NCBI RefSeq assembly: GCF_032118995.1
Contig: NC_092667.1
Span: forward strand, 5,200,931 to 5,264,930
Source of the DNA: Asterias amurensis
Lineage: Eukaryota > Echinodermata > Asteroidea > Forcipulatida > Asteriidae
DNA length: 64,000 nt
Direction: 5' to 3'
Shown here one piece after another: positions 1-12,555 of this stretch; within the stretch, counting starts at the first letter, position 1, and every line of letters starts with the position of its first letter. The notes beneath the pieces are model-generated. The model saw nothing but the letters and a program-made list of their open reading frames with translations. It searched no databases and was not told the DNA's origin. A program made the position numbers and the translations under genes.

Positions 1-312
1 CCCTAAAACTTTAAAATTCGGATGCAGGGACATGCAAGGATGACTCAGGTACAAACCGCGTCTCTCTAGCATTTTTAGTTCCAGAATGATTCAAGAGCAT
101 AGATGACAGTTTTTATAAGTCCGGGGTTTTTTTCAGTGACTATTTATTTTTTTCCTATTTTTCACCACCCGCCGTGTAAATCATGCATTAAATTCCCCGA
201 ATTTCGGGGGTGTGTCGGGTCCACTCCCTGACCTCTAGCCTCGCTTTGAAAATACCCACAACACTAAAATTGGTACAAAAGGAAAGCCCCTGATCATATC
301 TATCGAATGGTG

Positions 313-3300
313 CTAAGCTTGTTTAGATTGAGCAAGTATTTGGGGTCGAATTGACCAGTTGTAGCTTGTGATTTTTTCTGTGCACAAAAATCCCGTAGGG
401 AGGCTTGTTGAGTTAGCTTCGGAGCACAGCCGCCTACTTGTCCTTTTCGTTATCAAGAAGTATCGAAGCCGCCCTAAAACTTTAAAATTCGGATGCAGGG
501 ATATGCAAGGATGACCCAGGTACAAACCGCGTCTCTCTAGCATTTTTAGTTCCAGAATGATTCAAGAGCATAGCTGACAGTTTTTATAAGTCCGGGGTTT
601 TTTTCAGTGACTATTTATTTTTTTCCTATTTTTTACCACGCGCCGTGTAAATCATGCATTAAATTCCCCGAATTTCGGGGGTGTGTCGGGTCCACTCCCT
701 GACCTCTAGCCTCACTTTGAAAATACCCACAACACTAAATTTGGTACGAGAGGAAAGCCCTTGATCATATCTATCGAATGGTGCTAAATTTGTTTAGATT
801 GATCAAGTATTTGGGGTCGAACTGACCAGTTGTAGCTTTTGATTTTTTCTGTGCACAAAAATCCCATAGGGAGGCTTGTTGAGTTAGCTTCGGAGCACAG
901 CCGCCTACTTGTCCTTTTCGTTATCAAGAAGTATCGAAGCCGCCCTAAAACTTTAAAATTCGGATGCAGGGACATGCAAGGATGACTCAGGTACAAACCG
1001 CGTCTCTCTAGCATTTTTAGTTCCAGAATGATTCAAGAGCATAGCTGACAGTTTTTATAAGTCCGGGGTTTTTTTCAGTGACTATTTATTATTTCCTATT
1101 TTTTACCACGCGCCGTGTAAATCATGCATTAAATTCCCCGAATTTCGGGGGTGTGTCGGGTCCACTCCCGGACCTCTAGCCTCGCTTTGAAAATACTCAC
1201 AACACTAAATTTGGTACGAGAGGAAAGCCCTTGATCATATCTATCGAATGGTGCTAAGCTTGTTTAGATTGATCAAGTATTTGGGGTCGAATTGACCAGT
1301 TGTAACTTGTGATTTTTTCTGTGCACAAAAATCCCATAGGGAGGCTTGTTGAGTTAGCTTCGGAGGACAGCCGCCTACTTGTCATTTTCGTTATCAAGAA
1401 GTATCCTAGCCGCCCTAAAACTTTAAAATTCGGATGCAGGGACATGCAAGGATGACTCAGGTACAAACCGCGTCTCTCTAGCATTTTTAGTTCCAGAATG
1501 ATTCAAGAGCATAGCTGACAGTTTTTATAAGTCCGGGTTTTTTTTCAGTGACTATTTATTTTTTTCCTATTTTTCACCACCCGCCGTGTAAATCATGCAT
1601 TAAATTCCCCGAATTTCGGGGGTGTGTCGGGTCCACTCCCTGACCTCTAGCCTCGGTTTGAAAATACCCACAACACTAAATTTGGTACGAGAGGAAAGCC
1701 CTTGATCATATCTATCGAATGGTGCTAAGCTTGTTTAGATTGATCAAGTATTTGGGGTCGAATTGACCAGTTGTAACTTGTGATTTTTTCTGTGCACAAA
1801 AATCCCATAGGGAGGCTTGTTGAGTTAGCTTCGGAGGACAGCCGCCTACTTGTCATTTTCGTTATCAAGAAGTATCGAAGCCGCCCTAAAACTTTAAAAT
1901 TCGGATGCAGGGACATGCAAGGATGACTCAGGTACAAACCGCGTCTCTTTAGCATTTTTAGTTCCAGAATGATTCAAGAGCATAGATGACAGTTTTTATA
2001 AGTCCGGGGTTTTTTTCAGTGACTATTTATTTTTTTCCTATTTTTCACCACCCGCCGTGTAAATCATGCATTAAATTCCCCGAATTTCGGGGGTGTGTCG
2101 GGTCCACTCCCTGACCTCTAGCCTCGCTTTGAAAATACCCACAACACTAAAATTGGTACGAGAGGAAAGCCCCTGATCATATCTATCGAATGGTGCTAAG
2201 CTTGTTTAGATTGAGCAAGTATTTGGGGTCGAATTGACCAGTTGTAGCTTGTGATTTTTTCTGTGCACAAAAATCCCGTAGGGAGGCTTGTTGAGTTAGC
2301 TTCGGAGCACAGCCGCCTACTTGTCCTTTTCGTTATCAAGAAGTATCGAAGCCGCCCTAAAACTTTAAAATTCGGATGCAGGGATATGCAAGGATGACTC
2401 AGGTACAAACCGCGTCTCTCTAGCATTTTTAGTTCCAGAATGATTCAAGAGCATAGCTGACAGTTTTTATAAGTCCGGGGTTTTTTTCAGTGACTATTTA
2501 TTTTTTTCCTATTTTTTACCACGCGCCGTGTAAATCATGCATTAAATTCCCCGAATTTCGGGGGTGTGTCGGGTCCACTCCCTGACCTCTAGCCTCACTT
2601 TGAAAATACCCACAACACTAAATTTGATACGAGAGGAAAGCCCTTGATCATATCTATCGAATGGTGCTAAATGTGTTTAGATTGATCAAGTATTTGGGGT
2701 CGAATTGACCAGTTGTAACTTGTGATTTTTTCTGTGCACAAAAATCCCATAGGGAGGCTTGTTGAGTTAGCTTCGGAGCACAGCCGCCTACTTGTCCTTT
2801 TCGTTATCAAGAAGTATCGAAGCCGCCCTAAAACTTTAAAATTCGGATGCAGGGATATGCAAGGATGACTCAGGTACAAACCGCGTCTCTCTAGCATTTT
2901 TAGTTCCAGAATGATTCAAGAGCATAGATGACAGTTTTTATAAGTCCGGGGTTTTTTTCAGTGACTATTTATTTTTTTCCTATTTTTTACCACCCGCCGT
3001 GTAAATCATGCATTAAATTCCCCGAATTTCGGGGGTGTGTCGGGTCCACTCCCTGACCTCTAGCCTCGCTTTGAAAATACCCACAACACTAAATTTGGTA
3101 CGAGAGGAAAGCCCTTGATCATATCTATCGAATGGTGCTAAGCTTGTTTAGATTGATCAATTATTTGGGGTCGAATTGACCAGTTGTAACTTGTGATTTT
3201 TTCTGTGCACAAAAATCCCATAGGGAGGCTTGTTGAGTTAGCTTCGGAGCACAGCCGCCTACTTGTCATTTTCGTTATCAAGAAGTATGGAAGCCGCCCT

Positions 3301-3608
3301 AAAACTTTAAAATTCGGATGCAGGGACATGCAAGGATGACTCAGGTACAAACCGCGTCTCTCTAGCATTTTTAGTTCCAGAATGATTCAAGAGCATAGAT
3401 GACAGTTTTTATAAGTCCGGGGTTTTTTTCAGTGACTATTTATTTTTTTCCTATTTTTCACCACCCGCCGTGTAAATCATGCATTAAATTCCCCGAATTT
3501 CGGGGGTGTGTCGGGTCCACTCCCTGACCTCTAGCCTCGCTTTGAAAATACCCACAACACTAAAATTGGTACAAAAGGAAAGCCCCTGATCATATCTATC
3601 GAATGGTG
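313..3608. repeat. Higher-order repeat copy 1 (7 monomers, types A-B-C-D-E-F-G)
   Basis: Seven monomers, 3,296 bp in total, each of a distinguishable variant type. Type C (starting near 1254) follows the 470-bp monomer. Type A is marked by ggtacaaaagg and cccctgatc. The phase chosen is arbitrary. The first four types recur in the same order from 3609. Confidence 0.85.
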
Positions 3609-5962
3609 CTAAGCTTGTTTAGATTGAGCAAGTATTTGGGGTCGAATTGACCAGTTGTAGCTTGTGATTTTTTCTGTGCACAAAAATCCCGTAGGGAGGC
3701 TTGTTGAGTTAGCTTCGGAGCACAGCCGCCTACTTGTCCTTTTCGTTATCAAGAAGTATCGAAGCCGCCCTAAAACTTTAAAATTCGGATGCAGGGATAT
3801 GCAAGGATGACCCAGGTACAAACCGCGTCTCTCTAGCATTTTTAGTTCCAGAATGATTCAAGAGCATAGCTGACAGTTTTTATAAGTCCGGGGTTTTTTT
3901 CAGTGACTATTTATTTTTTTCCTATTTTTTACCACGCGCCGTGTAAATCATGCATTAAATTCCCCGAATTTCGGGGGTGTGTCGGGTCCACTCCCTGACC
4001 TCTAGCCTCACTTTGAAAATACCCACAACACTAAATTTGGTACGAGAGGAAAGCCCTTGATCATATCTATCGAATGGTGCTAAATTTGTTTAGATTGATC
4101 AAGTATTTGGGGTCGAACTGACCAGTTGTAGCTTTTGATTTTTTCTGTGCACAAAAATCCCATAGGGAGGCTTGTTGAGTTAGCTTCGGAGCACAGCCGC
4201 CTACTTGTCCTTTTCGTTATCAAGAAGTATCGAAGCCGCCCTAAAACTTTAAAATTCGGATGCAGGGACATGCAAGGATGACTCAGGTACAAACCGCGTC
4301 TCTCTAGCATTTTTAGTTCCAGAATGATTCAAGAGCATAGCTGACAGTTTTTATAAGTCCGGGGTTTTTTTCAGTGACTATTTATTATTTCCTATTTTTT
4401 ACCACGCGCCGTGTAAATCATGCATTAAATTCCCCGAATTTCGGGGGTGTGTCGGGTCCACTCCCGGACCTCTAGCCTCGCTTTGAAAATACTCACAACA
4501 CTAAATTTGGTACGAGAGGAAAGCCCTTGATCATATCTATCGAATGGTGCTAAGCTTGTTTAGATTGATCAAGTATTTGGGGTCGAATTGACCAGTTGTA
4601 ACTTGTGATTTTTTCTGTGCACAAAAATCCCATAGGGAGGCTTGTTGAGTTAGCTTCGGAGGACAGCCGCCTACTTGTCATTTTCGTTATCAAGAAGTAT
4701 CCTAGCCGCCCTAAAACTTTAAAATTCGGATGCAGGGACATGCAAGGATGACTCAGGTACAAACCGCGTCTCTCTAGCATTTTTAGTTCCAGAATGATTC
4801 AAGAGCATAGCTGACAGTTTTTATAAGTCCGGGTTTTTTTTCAGTGACTATTTATTTTTTTCCTATTTTTCACCACCCGCCGTGTAAATCATGCATTAAA
4901 TTCCCCGAATTTCGGGGGTGTGTCGGGTCCACTCCCTGACCTCTAGCCTCGGTTTGAAAATACCCACAACACTAAATTTGGTACGAGAGGAAAGCCCTTG
5001 ATCATATCTATCGAATGGTGCTAAGCTTGTTTAGATTGATCAAGTATTTGGGGTCGAATTGACCAGTTGTAACTTGTGATTTTTTCTGTGCACAAAAATC
5101 CCATAGGGAGGCTTGTTGAGTTAGCTTCGGAGGACAGCCGCCTACTTGTCATTTTCGTTATCAAGAAGTATCGAAGCCGCCCTAAAACTTTAAAATTCGG
5201 ATGCAGGGACATGCAAGGATGACTCAGGTACAAACCGCGTCTCTCTAGCATTTTTAGTTCCAGAATGATTCAAGAGCATAGCTGACAGTTTTTATAAGTC
5301 CGGGTTTTTTTTCAGTGACTATTTATTTTTTTCCTATTTTTTACCACGCGCCGTGTAAATCATGCATTACATTCCCCGAATTTCGGGGGTGTGTCGGGTC
5401 CACTCCCTGACCTCTAGCCTCACTTTGAAAATACCCACAACACTAAATTTGATACGAGAGGAAAGCCCTTGATCATATCTATCGAATGGTGCTAAATTTG
5501 TTTAGATTGATCAAGTATTTGGGGTCGAATTGACCAGTTGTAACTTGTGATTTTTTCTGTGCACAAAAATCCCATAGGGAGGCTTGTTGAGTTAGCTTCG
5601 GAGCACAGCCGCCTACTTGTCCTTTTCGTTATCAAGAAGTATCGAAGCCGCCCTAAAACTTTAAAATTCGGATGCAGGGATATGCAAGGATGACTCAGGT
5701 ACAAACCGCGTCTCTCTAGCATTTTTAGTTCCAGAATGATTCAAGAGCATAGATGACAGTTTTTATAAGTCCGGGGTTTTTTTCAGTGACTATTTATTTT
5801 TTTCCTATTTTTCACCACCCGCCGTGTAAATCATGCATTAAATTCCCCGAATTTCGGGGGTGTGTCGGGTCCACTCCCTGACCTCTAGCCTCGCTTTGAA
5901 AATACCCACAACACTAAAACTGGTACAAAAGGAAAGCCCCTGATCATATCTATCGAATGGTG
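3609..5962. repeat. Higher-order repeat copy 2 (5 monomers, A-B-C-D-F)
   Basis: Same order as copy 1 but without types E and G. The A, B and C monomers appear the same as their copy-1 counterparts at their diagnostic positions. This is what unequal exchange between out-of-register higher-order units would give. Confidence 0.8.
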
Positions 5963-7375
5963 CTAAGCTTGTTTAGATTGAGCAAGTATTTGGGGTCGAA
6001 TTGACCAGTTGTAGCTTGTGATTTTTTCTGTGCACAAAAATCCCGTAGGGAGGCTTGTTGAGTTAGCTTCGGAGCACAGCCGCCTACTTGTCCTTTTCGT
6101 TATCAAGAAGTATCGAAGCCGCCCTAAAACTTTAAAATTCGGATGCAGGGATATGCAAGGATGACCCAGGTACAAACCGCGTCTCTCTAGCATTTTTAGT
6201 TCCAGAATGATTCAAGAGCATAGCTGACAGTTTTTATAAGTCCGGGGTTTTTTTCAGTGACTATTTATTTTTTTCCTATTTTTTACCACGCGCCGTGTAA
6301 ATCATGCATTAAATTCCCCGAATTTCGGGGGTGTGTCGGGTCCACTCCCGGACCTCTAGCCTCGCTTTGAAAATACTCACAACACTAAATTTGGTACGAG
6401 AGGAAAGCCCTTGATCATATCTATCGAATGGTGCTAAGCTTGTTTAGATTGATCAAGTATTTGGGGTCGAACTGACCAGTTGTAGCTTTTGATTTTTTCT
6501 GTGCACAAAAATCCCATAGGGAGGCTTGTTGAGTTAGCTTCGGAGCACAGCCGCCTACTTGTCATTTTCGTTATCAAGAAGTATCGAAGCCGCCCTAAAA
6601 CTTTAAAATTCGGATGCAGGGACATGCAAGGATGACTCAGGTACAAACCGCGTCTCTCTAGCATTTTTAGTTCCAGAATGATTCAAGAGCATAGATGACA
6701 GTTTTTATAAGTCCGGGGTTTTTTTCAGTGACTATTTATTTTTTTCCTATTTTTTACCACGCGCCGTGTAAATCATGCATTAAATTCCCCGATTTTCGGG
6801 GGTGTGTCGGGTCCACTCCCTGACCTCTAGCCTCGCTTTGAAAATACCCACAACACTAAATTTGGTACGAGAGGAAAGCCCTTGATCATATCTATCGAAT
6901 GGTGCTAAGCTTGTTTAGATTGATCAATTATTTGGGGTCGAATTGACCAGTTGTAACTTGTGATTTTTTCTGTGCACAAAAATCCCATAGGGAGGCTTGT
7001 TGAGTTAGCTTCGGAGCACAGCCGCCTACTTGTCATTTTCGTTATCAAGAAGTATGGAAGCCGCCCTAAAACTTTAAAATTCGGATGCAGGGACATGCAA
7101 GGATGACTCAGGTACAAACCGCGTCTCTCTAGCATTTTTAGTTCCAGAATGATTCAAGAGCATAGATGACAGTTTTTATAAGTCCGGGGTTTTTTTCAGT
7201 GACTATTTATTTTTTTCCTATTTTTCACCACCCGCCGTGTAAATCATGCATTAAATTCCCCGAATTTCGGGGGTGTGTCGGGTCCACTCCCTGACCTCTA
7301 GCCTCGCTTTGAAAATACCCACAACACTAAAACTGGTACAAAAGGAAAGCCCCTGATCATATCTATCGAATGGTG
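5963..7375. repeat. Shortened higher-order unit (3 monomers, A-B'-G)
   Basis: Three monomers. The middle one is a hybrid: its first part has the cggacctct and atactcac markers of type C, while the later part keeps the type B marker tagcttttg. The type G monomer at 6905 is preceded by the rare palindrome variant ccccgattttcgggg. Confidence 0.75.
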
Positions 7376-10200
7376 CTAAGCTTGTTTAGATTGAGCAAGT
7401 ATTTGGGGTCGAATTGACCAGTTGTAGCTTGTGATTTTTTCTGTGCACAAAAATCCCGTAGGGAGGCTTTTTGAGTTAGCTTCGGAGCACAGCCGCCTAC
7501 TTGTCCTTTTCGTTATCAAGAAGTATCGAAGCCGCCCTAAAACTTTAAAATTCGGATGCAGGGATATGCAAGGATGACCCAGGTACAAACCGCGTCTCTC
7601 TAGCATTTTTAGTTCCAGAATGATTCAAGAGCATAGCTGACAGTTTTTATAAGTCCGGGGTTTTTTTCAGTGACTATTTATTTTTTTCCTATTTTTTACC
7701 ACGCGCCGTGTAAATCATGCATTAAATTCCCCGAATTTCGGGGGTGTGTCGGGTCCACTCCCGGACCTCTAGCCTCGCTTTGAAAATACTCACAACACTA
7801 AATTTGGTACGAGAGGAAAGCCCTTGATCATATCTATCGAATGGTGCTAAGCTTGTTTAGATTGATCAAGTATTTGGGGTCGAACTGACCAGTTGTAGCT
7901 TTTGATTTTTTCTGTGCAAAAAAATCCCATAGGGAGGCTTGTTGAGTTAGCTTCGGAGCACAGCCGCCTACTTGTCATTTTCGTTATCAAGAAGTATCGA
8001 AGCCGCCCTAAAACTTTAAAATTCGGATGCAGGGACATGCAAGGATGACTCAGGTACAAACCGCGTCTCTCTAGCATTTTTAGTTCCAGAATGATTCAAG
8101 AGCATAGCTGACAGTTTTTATAAGTCCGGGGTTTTTTTCAGTGACTATTTATTATTTCCTATTTTTTACCACGCGCCGTGTAAATCATGCATTAAATTCC
8201 CCGAATTTCGGGGGTGTGTCGGGTCCACTCCCGGACCTCTAGCCTCGCTTTGAAAATACTCACAACACTAAATTTGGTACGAGAGGAAAGCCCTTGATCA
8301 TATCTATCGAATGGTGCTAAGCTTGTTTAGATTGATCAAGTATTTGGGGTCGAATTGACCAGTTGTAACTTGTGATTTTTTCTGTGCACAAAAATCCCAT
8401 AGGGAGGCTTGTTGAGTTAGCTTCGGAGGACAGCCGCCTACTTGTCATTTTCGTTATCAAGAAGTATCCTAGCCGCCCTAAAACTTTAAAATTCGGATGC
8501 AGGGACATGCAAGGATGACTCAGGTACAAACCGCGTCTCTCTAGCATTTTTAGTTCCAGAATGATTCAAGAGCATAGCTGACAGTTTTTATAAGTCCGGG
8601 GTTTTTTTCAGTGACTATTTATTTTTTTCCTATTTTTCACCACCCGCCGTGTAAATCATGCATTAAATTCCCCGAATTTAGGGGGTGTGTCGGGTCCACT
8701 CCCTGACCTCTAGCCTCGGTTTGAAAATACCCACAACACTAAATTTGGTACGAGAGGAAAGCCCTTGATCATATCTATCGAATGGTGCTAAGCTTGTTTA
8801 GATTGATCAAGTATTTGGGGTCGAATTGACCAGTTGTAACTTGTGATTTTTTCTGTGCACAAAAATCCCATAGGGAGGCTTGTTGAGTTAGCTTCGGAGG
8901 ACAGCCGCCTACTTGTCATTTTCGTTATCAAGAAGTATCGAAGCCGCCCTAAAACTTTAAAATTCGGATGCAGGGACATGCAAGGATGACTCAGGTACAA
9001 ACCGCGTCTCTCTAGCATTTTTAGTTCCAGAATGATTCAAGAGCATAGCTGACAGTTTTTATAAGTCCGGGTTTTTTTTCAGTGACTATTTATTTTTTTC
9101 CTATTTTTTACCACGCGCCGTGTAAATCATGCATTAAATTCCCCGAATTTCGGGGGTGTGTCGGGTCCACTCCCTGACCTCTAGCCTCACTTTGAAAATA
9201 CCCACAACACTAAATTTGATACGAGAGGAAAGCCCTTGATCATATCTATCGAATGGTGCTAAATTTGTTTAGATTGATCAAGTATTTGGGGTCGAATTGA
9301 CCAGTTGTAACTTGTGATTTTTTCTGTGCACAAAAATCCCATAGGGAGGCTTGTTGAGTTAGCTTCGGAGCACAGCCGCCTACTTGTCCTTTTCGTTATC
9401 AAGAAGTATCGAAGCCGCCCTAAAACTTTAAAATTCGGATGCAGGGATATGCAAGGATGACTCAGGTACAAACCGCGTCTCTCTAGCATTTTTAGTTCCA
9501 GAATGATTCAAGAGCATAGATGACAGTTTTTATAAGTCCGGGGTTTTTTTCAGTGACTATTTATTTTTTTCCTATTTTTTACCACGCGCCGTGTAAATCA
9601 TGCATTAAATTCCCCGATTTTCGGGGGTGTGTCGGGTCCACTCCCTGACCTCTAGCCTCGCTTTGAAAATACCCACAACACTAAATTTGGTACGAGAGGA
9701 AAGCCCTTGATCATATCTATCGAATGGTGCTAAGCTTGTTTAGATTGATCAATTATTTGGGGTCGAATTGACCAGTTGTAACTTGTGATTTTTTCTGTGC
9801 ACAAAAATCCCATAGGGAGGCTTGTTGAGTTAGCTTCGGAGCACAGCCGCCTACTTGTCATTTTCGTTATCAAGAAGTATGGAAGCCGCCCTAAAACTTT
9901 AAAATTCGGATGCAGGGACATGCAAGGATGACTCAGGTACAAACCGCGTCTCTCTAGCATTTTTAGTTCCAGAATGATTCAAGAGCATAGATGACAGTTT
10001 TTATAAGTCCGGGGTTTTTTTCAGTGACTATTTATTTTTTTCCTATTTTTCACCACCCGCCGTGTAAATCATGCATTAAATTCCCCGAATTTCGGGGGTG
10101 TGTCGGGTCCACTCCCTGACCTCTAGCCTCGCTTTGAAAATACCCACAACACTAAAACTGGTACAAAAGGAAAGCCCCTGATCATATCTATCGAATGGTG
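7376..10200. repeat. Higher-order repeat copy (6 monomers, A-B'-C-D-F-G)
   Basis: Six monomers, 2,825 bp, including the single 470-bp monomer before type C. Order matches copy 1 without type E. One palindrome arm is damaged near 8678 (ccccgaatttaggggg). The type G unit again carries ccccgattttcgggg near 9614, linking it to the unit at 6905. Confidence 0.8.
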
Positions 10201-12555
10201 CTAAGCTTGTTTAGATTGAGCAAGTATTTGGGGTCGAATTGACCAGTTGTAGCTTGTGATTTTTTCTGTGCACAAAAATCCCGTAGGGAGGCTTGTTGAG
10301 TTAGCTTCGGAGCACAGCCGCCTACTTGTCCTTTTCGTTATCAAGAAGTATCGAAGCCGCCCTAAAACTTTAAAATTCGGATGCAGGGATATGCAAGGAT
10401 GACCCAGGTACAAACCGCGTCTCTCTAGCATTTTTAGTTCCAGAATGATTCAAGAGCATAGCTGACAGTTTTTATAAGTCCGGGGTTTTTTTCAGTGACT
10501 ATTTATTTTTTTCCTATTTTTTACCACGCGCCGTGTAAATCATGCATTAAATTCCCCGAATTTCGGGGGTGTGTCGGGTCCACTCCCGGACCTCTAGCCT
10601 CGCTTTGAAAATACTCACAACACTAAATTTGGTACGAGAGGAAAGCCCTTGATCATATCTATCGAATGGTGCTAAGCTTGTTTAGATTGATCAAGTATTT
10701 GGGGTCGAATTGACCAGTTGTAACTTGTGATTTTTTCTGTGCACAAAAATCCCATAGGGAGGCTTGTTGAGTTAGCTTCGGAGGACAGCCGCCTACTTGT
10801 CATTTTCGTTATCAAGAAGTATCGAAGCCGCCCTAAAACTTTAAAATTCGGATGCAGGGACATGCAAGGATGACTCAGGTACAAACCGCGTCTCTCTAGC
10901 ATTTTTAGTTCCAGAATGATTCAAGAGCATAGCTGACAGTTTTTATAAGTCCGGGTTTTTTTTCAGTGACTATTTATTTTTTTCCTATTTTTTACCACGC
11001 GCCGTGTAAATCATGCATTAAATTCCCCGAATTTCGGGGGTGTGTCGGGTCCACTCCCTGACCTCTAGCCTCACTTTGAAAATACCCACAACACTAAATT
11101 TGATACGAGAGGAAAGCCCTTGATCATATCTATCGAATGGTGCTAAATTTGTTTAGATTGATCAAGTATTTGGGGTCGAATTGACCAGTTGTAACTTGTG
11201 ATTTTTTCTGTGCACAAAAATCCCATAGGGAGGCTTGTTGAGTTAGCTTCGGAGCACAGCCGCCTACTTGTCATTTTCGTTATCAAGAAGTATGGAAGCC
11301 GCCCTAAAACTTTAAAATTCGGATGCAGGGACATGCAAGGATGACTCAGGTACAAACCGCGTCTCTCTAGCATTTTTAGTTCCAGAATGATTCAAGAGCA
11401 TAGATGACAGTTTTTATAAGTGCGGGGTTTTTTTCAGTGACTATTTATTTTTTTTCTATTTTTCACCACCCGCCGTGTAAATCATGCATTAAATTCCCCG
11501 AATTTCGGGGGTGTGTCGGGTCCACTCCCTGACCTCTAGCCTCGCTTTGAAAATACCCACAACACTAAAATTGGTACAAAAGGAAAGCCCCTGATCATAT
11601 CTATCGAATGGTGCTAAGCTTGTTTAGATTGAGCAAGTATTTGGGGTCGAATTGACCAGTTGTAGCTTGTGATTTTTTCTGTGCACAAAAATCCCGTAGG
11701 GAGGCTTGTTGAGTTAGCTTCGGAGCACAGCCGCCTACTTGTCCTTTTCGTTATCAAGAAGTATCGAAGCCGCCCTAAAACTTTAAAATTCGGATGCAGG
11801 GATATGCAAGGATGACTCAGGTACAAACCGCGTCTCTCTAGCATTTTTAGTTCCAGAATGATTCAAGAGCATAGATGACAGTTTTTATAAGTCCGGGGTT
11901 TTTTTCAGTGACTATTTATTTTTTTCCTATTTTTTACCACCCGCCGTGTAAATCATGCATTAAATTCCCCGAATTTCGGGGGTGTGTCGGGTCCACTCCC
12001 TGACCTCTAGCCTCGCTTTGAAAATACCCACAACACTAAATTTGGTACGAGAGGAAAGCCCTTGATCATATCTATCGAATGGTGCTAAGCTTGTTTAGAT
12101 TGATCAATTATTTGGGGTCGAATTGACCAGTTGTAACTTGTGATTTTTTCTGTGCACAAAAATCCCATAGGGAGGCTTGTTGAGTTAGCTTCGGAGCACA
12201 GCCGCCTACTTGTCATTTTCGTTATCAAGAAGTATCGAAGCCGCCCTAAAACTTTAAAATTCGGATGCAGGGACATGCAAGGATGACTCAGGTACAAACC
12301 GCGTCTCTCTAGCATTTTTAGTTCCAGAATGATTCAAGAGCATAGATGACAGTTTTTATAAGTCCGGGGTTTTTTTCAGTGACTATTTATTTTTTTCCTA
12401 TTTTTCACCACCCGCCGTGTAAATCATGCATTAAATTCCCCGAATTTCGGGGGTGTGTCGGGTCCACTCCCTGACCTCTAGCCTCGCTTTGAAAATACCC
12501 ACAACACTAAAATTGGTACAAAAGGAAAGCCCCTGATCATATCTATCGAATGGTG
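10201..12555. repeat. Rearranged higher-order unit (5 monomers, A-D-G-E-G)
   Basis: Five monomers. It starts with type A as the preceding blocks do, then skips B and C. No 470-bp monomer is present, consistent with the missing C type. Confidence 0.7.

Noticed and set aside
33..45. atgcaaggatgac in the monomer, similar to part of U6 snRNA
   Set aside because: Only about a dozen bases match and the rest of U6 is absent; no snRNA promoter or full-length RNA is present.
195..222. CENP-B box in the satellite monomer
   Set aside because: TTCG and CGGG occur close together but with 9 instead of 7 bases between them, and the required A is missing on either strand.
1216..1227. tacgagaggaa in the monomer, like the sarcin-ricin loop of 28S rRNA
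   Set aside because: The match stops after about 11 bases and no other rRNA sequence is present.
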